Shown in pieces: positions 57,679 to 64,000 of a stretch of 64,000 nt of DNA (the first letter of the stretch is position 1; each line of letters begins with the position of its first letter). The stretch lies in the NCBI GenBank assembly GCA_024663395.1, contig JANFAH010000003.1:3224001-3288000 (forward strand), given 5' to 3'. The notes under the pieces were generated by a model that worked only from the letters and a program-made list of their open reading frames with translations, was not told the origin of the DNA and did no database searches. The DNA comes from Pisolithus tinctorius. Lineage: Eukaryota > Basidiomycota > Agaricomycetes > Boletales > Pisolithaceae. Made by a program: the position numbers and the translations under genes.

Positions 57679-59661
57679 TCACCCGTTTCCGCCACATGTG
57701 CCCTGTGGAAAGGTCAGAACAATCATCTGCCGGAATGAATGAGAAGCTCCATACAGCGCTTCCTCTTTTAATTCCGTGTGATTCTTGACGCGTAAATAGA
57801 TCATTGGGAGAGCGAAAATAAGGCCGCCTGCGGTCAAGCACCAAGAAGACAAGAAGATATTCATGTAGCTAGAGAAGCGTTGATTGATCAGGAGAGCGTA
57901 TAAAAAAAACGAGGATAACACACGGAATGCCAACTGCATCTGCACGCCACACGCCTGCAGCTCCGGCCGATTGAATTGATTTATCTGCGTGGTGCACTCA
58001 TGAGATAAGTCACCACCAGCATGATCATGGGGTGGACTTACAGAAGCCTGTGAAAACGGCGAGCTTCGAAGGGTCGTTTGACATAGCCCCCATCAGCCAG
58101 TATGCAGTCGTTTGCCACATTGCGTCGAAGAGACCACAGAAGATCATAAGCCAAACATGACCCAGGTATCCATGATCGTGGATATCCATCTTCTGTGTAA
58201 GAAGTGCCACTGACTCTCTAGTGTAAGTCCTGTAGACACGTTTTTTCTTCAGTTCGTTGGACAAAATGCGGCTTTAAGAAGATCGTACTTCTGATAAGAA
58301 TATCCCCACGCGTTCACAATGAATACCATTGCGAAGAGGATGGCCCAGCCTGCAAAAGCCCGAGAACGTCGCTGACAACCTGCCTGGTCGAGGACCAGAG
58401 TACCGATCGTGAGCGAGCCCACAATTTGAGACAGCCAGTACACGAAATTATTCAGAGACCGTGCACGAATGTCAAATAGGGCCTGGTTGTAGTCGTTGAA
58501 TTCTGCACAAAAGATAGTTCAGTAAGTGGGGAAACGTATGAGCGCAAATTGCTTACGCCATGTATAGAAATAATTGCTGGCATAGAACATGGGGAACAAC
58601 AGCAAGATCATGGGATCAGTGCGCAGTGCGAGCCAGAGACCATAGATCTCAGACTTCCAAGATGGATGACGGTACGTTTCCACTTTCGTCCCGTCCGTCC
58701 GTATCATTTTTTTGGGATCAGCCATTAATCTCGGGATACATACCCCAATCAAGGTTAGGATCAAAAAGCCGATCTAGAATGTACGTAGTTAGTAGGCAAG
58801 GTAGAAGAAGGCTAAATCGGCGCACATATGTTCCATTTCCCACTTTCGAAATAGAAGGTAGGTTCTTGTCAGTAGATAACTCTACCTATCGTAGTCGCAA
58901 CTCACCTTGATTTGCCTGTGGACACCTTTATTGAGCAAGCCTCAGGGCCAAGCATAAATCACGCTTACCTCGGATTTGAAGTTCTGGCCAAGAGACACCG
59001 CAGCGCCGACGACACCTCCCAAGTTGAAAATAGCCCAGAAGACGCCTATGTATTTACCCTTTTCCGCTTCCGTCGGGTAACTGAGCACCAGGGAGCCTTG
59101 TGCAGTCCACAAGAATGCCGCGCATATACCCAAAATAGCACCGGCAGCAACGACAAAAGGTCCCGCAGTCGTCGGATGAATATTATCTGCGCTATTTTCC
59201 CCTTCAGTCAGCAGATTCCACTGGCCCCCCAATCTGCACATACAGGAAGGAGCCAATAAACAGTGCGTATCCCACGGTTCCAATCATCAACGTGTTACGA
59301 GGGCCCAAGGTATTGTTTATGGATCTGAAAAAGTGCGAGCATTCGAGTACGAACGGTCGTCGGAGTGGATGCTGACGCACCCGGCAAAAAACGAGAAAAA
59401 TGCGAAGGTCGAATACAGCGCAGTATTGGCGTTGGAGGCGGTTCGAGCATCTACTTGGCCACCTCCGCCCAGTCCCGAGAGTGCATTAAACATACCCGGG
59501 CACATGAAGCATACAAAACCCAGCATGCAAATCTGGAAGAGTGGATGGTAATAAAACCCCAAAAAACCCTTGCGGCGTTCGGAGGCAACCTGTTCATCAG
59601 TATTAGAGCCCAGGTGGAGTGTCTTCTCGTTGTTATTTTGTTCAGGTCTTGGTACTGCCAT
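57679..59661 (-). CDS. UNC93-like MFS membrane protein (DUF895)
   Basis: Fungal UNC93 family protein of unknown cargo. ATG 59661 (MAVPRPEQNNNEKTLHLGSN); an in-frame ATG at 59706 would add 15 residues. The first helices carry GFYYHPLFQICMLGFVCFMC and PGMFNALSGLGGGGQVD, the family hallmark. Then GTVGYALFIGSFLYV, GAILGICAAFLWTAQGSLVL and SYPTEAEKGKYIGVFWAIFN. The central loop has MADPKKMIRTDGTKVETYRH, followed by FYASNYFYTWQFNDYNQALF across an intron. Late helices: WLMIFCGLFDAMWQTTAYWL and NIFLSSWCLTAGGLIFALPM. The C-terminal stop at 57679 follows a tail (HSFRQMIVLTFPQGTCGGNG) I cannot confirm; an intron there is possible. Confidence 0.87.
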
Positions 59662-59934
59662 GGTGGTAAGTAGTAGACAATGGACGTAAGGGTCGGCTCC
59701 CTCCACCCTGACGCCCTAAATACTCACCTTACCTCCTAACTCCTAGTCGCCCCCCTTTCGTTTATCTTGCACTACAGACTTCGATAAGGGTAATTGCGAT
59801 ACTCATCAACAAAACAAAACAAAAGTATTTACAGGCCGATATAAATCAGTGTCCGTATTAGACGGTGGTACAGGGCACTATAATTAGCTCCGCTTTTGCG
59901 ATGCCTGGCGCGGTGTATTCAGGCTTTTGAAGGG

Positions 59935-62630
59935 TTAAATCAGGGGGCGCACACTCACAAGGAATGCCATAAGCTGTTGATAGCCGGGGTTACCTGGCTG
60001 CGGTGCACCTGGCGGCAGGCTTGACATAGGAGGAGGAGACATCAATTGTTGCGCGGGCGGGGGTTGCATACCATATTGGGGCGCGGGGGGTTGCTGCGGG
60101 GGCTGTTGTGTTTGCGTCTGCTGAAGTAGAGCAAGGATATTCGCCGGCAATCCAGCAATGTTTGGAGTCTGGCCTGGCTGAGGTGTAATCTGGTTTTGCA
60201 TTGTCGCGTACGGGTTTGATGCTGTTACTGGCATTGGGGGATATGGGGGTACAGGTTGCTGCATCGAAGATGGTGGGGGTGGATAGTAACTTGGAGGTAC
60301 AGTAGGCATCCCGAGGCTTGGTTGTACTGGTGCGGGTGCTTGTTGAGGGGGCACCGGAGGAGCACCACCATTTTGCGGCTGCTTGAGAGCTGCCAAAAGT
60401 TGCTGAACTTGCCGAGCTTGCTCTAAACGATCATCCATACCACCCTGTAATGATATGAAGTTCATGTACAGCGCTTGAAACTAACGACCACTTACTGTCT
60501 GAGTAACAGGTGTGGAAGGCGCGGGCTGGCTGTATGCGGCCGCAGTACTTGTTGGTTGATTATAGCCGCTAGCCTGGTATGGAGGGCGACTGTCAAACCT
60601 GTCCGCACCATATCCACCACGTCCTCCACCACGGCCACCTCTTGAGTCTTCGTCGTATCGTGGCCGGTCGCGGTCTCTCCCCCACTCATCTCGGCGATCC
60701 CAACCATCATCGTGTCCACCACGGCCGCGACCCCTTCCACGACCCCTCCAACGACCACGGAAACCGCGACCGCCATCTTCCCAATCACGACCACCCTCAT
60801 ACTTAGCTTCACGGCTATATTCAAACCATATGAGCGGATGGGTACGAGTGTAAAGGCGGGAAACACTTCCATACCGTTGAGGGGTTGGAGTGACTTCGGA
60901 TTCCTCCCACGCAAAAACAATATCCATGGTTCCGTCCTGTAAACCCTGATGACGAAGCCTGTCAAACGCATCCTCGCAATTCTGGGACGTCGATTAACGG
61001 AGGGGTCTGGAAAAACTTTTATGAACCATACCCTTATGTCAAAGTACTCCACATAACATTGACTGACCATTTGTCAGAGCAGAATATAATTGCAGACAGA
61101 ATGTCACTCACTCGGTCCGATCATCGACTGGACTAACCGATTTAACGTCTCCAAACTGTTGGAATTTGCGCTTGACTTCGTGGTGATCGATTGGCTGGCG
61201 AGAGTCTTTCAAAGTGACGATAAGAAAGCCTTGAAATTGCTAGAGTCGCTCAATCGATGCCGTTCAATTCCGAAATGTTATGTACTTACTTGGTTCTTCT
61301 CTCGGTCGATGCCCTGCTTCGGGTCATCTCGGGGAAGGGAATAGTGAACATCAATCTATTGGTAGCGGCCAATCATCAGGTCGAGTGACAATCGGTAATT
61401 CAAGCAACTCACGGGCCGCCCACTTATCTCAGAACCTTGAAGTCGCTCTCTAGCTCTTTCGGCCGAGCGCAAATCATACTTGATGCTGACTTAGCACTAG
61501 TAAGTAGGAACTGCCGTATCACTCACATATGTAACAAAGACCATCCCACGAGTAGCAATAAGGTCAAAGAAGGTCTTGATATTACCGTGTTCTTCGAAAG
61601 AACGGCGCACATCCTCGCTGTTGGTTTCGTACTGAATTCAACGCATCATTAGTCCCGAACGATTTGCAGGAACCATGAAATATTTCATCGAAAACAACTT
61701 GCCTTAATATTTCGGATAAAGAGAGTTCGACACGGCCGTTCTCGCTGAATGCGTTCTTCGATAATGGAATCATGAACCTTGTCATCACGTTCCCGACGCA
61801 CATTTCTTCGTGGTCGTATACCAGACCCTCCGTCGTCATAGTTATGATCCGTGCCGTCTAAGGGAGTTTGCGTGTGAGATCAGAACCTTCGCGACAAAAA
61901 AGACCAAAATTAAGAGGCAGAATGAAACGAGTGACGCATCGGCGGCAACAGATAAACAAGTAAACGCGAAGGTGTTCCGCGGAGGAAATTCAAGTCAAAT
62001 CCAAGCACCCAATCTCCCAAGCTGCATAACTCAATAGAGATGGCGCCTGGTAAACTCAATCTCTGAGGGATCCAACTTGAATGTTTTGCTAATGAATAGC
62101 TTAGAGCTCGCGACAGTGCTACCGCCCAGTAGAAGGCCAAAAAAAATATAGCAGGGCAGAACTGGCAGTCTTAACCCGCTCCGTTCGCATCTTAGATGAT
62201 GCCGCGATATGTGACGCTGCCTGTGCTCGCACTGCATTTTTTTTTTCAGTCTCAATTCAAGCGCACCTTCATAAGTTCCGTAGCCTTGAGTATAGCCATC
62301 TGACGGATCCGGAGCACTAAATTGGCTAGAAGGAGGACCAGCTCCGTAACTACCGGTGCCATTTTGGTAGAACGCATCTTGCAACGAGGCGTCGTAATTA
62401 TTGTACGGGTTGACGTCTGATTGGGGTGGAGCTTGATCATAGGCATTGGTTGTGTGATTGCTGTCGTAACCAGAATGATGATAACCTCCACGGCCACGAC
62501 CATATCCTCTGCCACGAGGGCCACCTCTATGAGAGTACGATCTGTCAGGGCCAGGACCACCAGAAGATCCGCCTCTTCTGTAGGGAGCGCCCTCATAGTT
62601 TCCGCTACCGTAGGGATGATGACGATTCAT
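59935..62630 (-). CDS. RNA-binding protein: RRM pair, RGG box, Pro/Gln-rich tail (Mei2-like)
   Basis: ATG 62630 opens a Gly/Arg/Tyr-rich N-terminus (MNRHHPYGSGNYEGAPYRRG, RGRGYGRGRGGYHHSG). A 409-nt intron precedes DGTDHNYDDGGSGIRPRRN. The first RRM has RNP2 CRTLFIRNIK, a GC-AG intron, YETNSEDVRRSFEEHGNIKT and RNP1-like RGMVFVTYYDLRSAERARER. The linker DVHYSLPRDDP is followed by a second RRM (GFLIVTLKDS to TMDIVFAWEE). An RGG box (FRGRWRGRGRGRGRGG) and a long Pro/Gln tail end at 59935. A GTGAGT donor just before that stop hints at a final intron that would move the end to about 59884. The domain order resembles fungal Mei2-related regulators of mRNA; the precise role is unknown. Confidence 0.85.
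61632..61702 (-). other. GC-AG intron after RNP2 of the RRM protein
   Basis: On the minus strand ATTAAG is followed by gcaagt, and the intron ends gaattcag before TACGAAACC. Splicing gives FIRNIKYETNSED, the normal RRM beta1-alpha1 junction. No GT donor fits here. Confidence 0.8.
61858..62266 (-). other. Unusually long intron (409 nt) in the RRM gene
   Basis: The intron runs from GAAG|gtgcgc to cccttag|ACGGCACGG. It is about seven times the local norm. A 76-codon open frame inside has no family likeness. It may hold a regulatory exon or a small RNA; I could not identify boxes. Confidence 0.6.
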
Positions 62631-62979
62631 TTTATAAGTCGATTTTTGCACAAGCTCAAAAGCGCAGCGGCAGCTTAGTTAAGGCCCGGGGCTTATGAAG
62701 TGCGTCCAAAAAGGCGTGCGTGTCCGCTATTGATACTGAGAGTGATTCCTCTGCGACTGGGGCGCTTAGCTTAGGAGGGATTATAGATGACCGAATCGCA
62801 GGGGGATAGATGATGGAGGTCTGGAACAAAGAAGCGACGTGCCCCAGCCGGCCGTGAATTTTTCTGATGGCTGGATGAGGCGTCGACCGTGGGAATCAAT
62901 GGTGTGCAGATTACGTAACCCGGCGTGAGTCCGAAAATGGTTGCCGTGCACGGGTGCTCCTCCCCAACAGCACCACGCC
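62631..62979. promoter_or_regulatory. Divergent promoter region RRM gene / Rab5
   Basis: 349-bp spacer between divergent ATGs. TTATAAA (read on the minus strand) lies directly before the RRM start codon, too close to be a usual TATA box. No other feature recognised. Confidence 0.45.
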
Positions 62980-63977
62980 ATGTCAAAGCAATTCCAGTTC
63001 AAGCTTGTCCTCCTAGGTTCGTCGTCTGAGCGATTCTAAACCAGAGTTTTTCTCCTTATGCTGTTTCATAGGCGAGTCAGCGGTAGGCAAGTCCAGGTAC
63101 AGTCACGCGCTTACTATGCACCGGCGCAGACCTCATGGCGATTCCACAACAGTTTGGTTCTACGGTTCGTGAAGGATCAGTTCGACGACTACAGAGAAAG
63201 CACTATCGGCGGTATGAAGCACCTCTACATTGACCCCTTTTGCACTTGACCTCATCCCCATACAGCTGCCTTCCTGACGCAAACTGTGACATTGGACGAT
63301 CAGACTATCGTCAAATTCGAAATATGGTACGTAACCAACGATTATTATGTCTTGCGTTTCTCAGCTCTTAGTCTTACAGGGATACGGCTGGACAAGAGCG
63401 CTACAAGGTATGGAACCCTTCCGTTGCTTTTCCGAATAGCACTCACCCCCTTATCTTATAGTCCCTTGTATGTTCACGTTCTGCATCATGACCTGTAATT
63501 GAACATACAACCACTTCACAGGCTCCAATGTACTATCGCAATGCAAATTGTGCAGTGGTAGTTTATGACATAACACAGGCTTCCTCGCTCGATAAGGCGC
63601 GCACTTGGATCCGGGAACTCCAGCGTCAAGCAGATCCCTCAATAGTCATCGCACTGTGCGGTAACAAGACTGATCTTACTGCTCGCCGACAAATCACTCA
63701 AGAAGAGGCAAAAAAGTATGCAGACGAAGAGGGACTCATGTGGTTTGAAACCAGCGCAAAGACTGGGGAGGGTGTTTCGGAAGTATTCACAGCAATTGGT
63801 GGGCAAGTTTCCACGCTCTAATGACCCATACTCATCCCGACTGTAGCGAAGAAGCTCCCTCTTTCCGCACCATCATCAAGAACGAGTGCCGCTCGAGGGA
63901 CTGCAGCAGCACGGCAAGGCGTTGACCTGAACAGGCAGACCACCACCCAGGGTAGCAATGAGGCCTGTAATTGTTGA
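62980..63977 (+). CDS. Rab5-type small GTPase (Ypt5/Vps21)
   Basis: Early-endosome GTPase controlling fusion. ATG 62980 (MSKQFQFKLVLLGESAVGKS). G1 GESAVGKS; switch I RESTIGAAF; G3 [20 protein letters not shown], which needs a 6-nt exon (63462-63467) for the Ser-Leu pair; G4 GNKTDL; G5 ETSAKTG. The switch II sequence [15 protein letters not shown] is diagnostic of Rab5. At least seven exons, the shortest 6 nt. The C-terminal tail is Ala/Arg/Thr-rich and ends NEACNC, a CxC prenylation site, with TGA 63975-63977. The gene is complete and ends 23 nt before the window edge. Confidence 0.95.
63462..63467 (+). other. 6-nt microexon in Rab5
   Basis: TCCCTT lies between acceptor ttatag (intron 63407-63461) and donor gtatgt (intron 63468-63521). 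It codes the Ser-Leu of the invariant [11 protein letters not shown] switch II motif. Skipping it would stay in frame but delete two conserved residues. Confidence 0.9.
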
Positions 63978-64000
63978 TTACAGTACTTGGTTACGCTTCG

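Overview
The window is gene-dense nuclear DNA of a filamentous basidiomycete, most likely an agaricomycete. Nearly every gene is cut by many GT-AG introns of about 50-60 nt. The gene content is fungal (an Ies4-type INO80 subunit, UNC93-like and NRAMP transporters, an F-box gene of the mushroom-expanded type, a fungal mitoribosomal protein mS45). Genes lie on both strands with very short spacers. I assigned about 31 protein genes or gene remnants. I saw no rRNA, tRNA, CRISPR array or intact transposon.

Layout. 1-7 kb: 3' end of a (methyl)isocitrate lyase, an EF2 lysine methyltransferase of the EFM3/FAM86 type, mS45, and chaperonin subunit CCT7. 7-13 kb: the repair helicase/ubiquitin ligase RAD5 faces the DNA-protein-crosslink protease WSS1 tail to tail, so two replication-damage genes are adjacent. 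13.5-17.2 kb: an MFS transporter, a MYND zinc-finger protein and prefoldin subunit 1. 17.3-26.3 kb: spliceosomal GTPase SNU114, calnexin, a roadblock-domain protein (EGO/Ragulator type) and COQ1 polyprenyl diphosphate synthase. 26.4-30 kb: a small orphan gene, a beta-hydroxyacid dehydrogenase and a secretory-pathway EF-hand protein. 30.3-37 kb: the large trafficking gene DOP1. 37-44.4 kb: INO80 subunit IES4, ATP synthase subunit e, histone chaperone HAT2/RBBP7, RAMP4, rRNA methyltransferase BMT5 and mitoribosomal uL10m. 44.5-52.1 kb: polyadenylation factor FIP1, then a decayed partial copy of an ING-type PHD gene, an F-box/coiled-coil gene, and the intact ING gene. 52.5-64 kb: a small proline-rich ORF, RNase H1, an NRAMP metal transporter, an UNC93-like MFS protein, an RRM protein with RGG and Pro/Gln-rich tails, and Rab5.

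The genes are mostly conserved housekeeping functions rather than one pathway. Neighbours often share compact divergent promoters (136 bp between PFD1 and SNU114; 125 bp between RAMP4 and BMT5) or converge with little spacing (70 bp between BMT5 and uL10m; an inferred coding overlap between the MYND gene and PFD1). I found no coherent undescribed system. The most unusual signals concern gene structure. Three introns need a GC-AG reading to preserve a conserved motif (WSS1 HExxH, the MYND finger, an RRM). Four internal microexons of 5, 6, 13 and 14 nt are each required to keep a conserved protein in frame. There is also a clear segmental duplication that left a broken ING pseudogene 3.5 kb from its parent.
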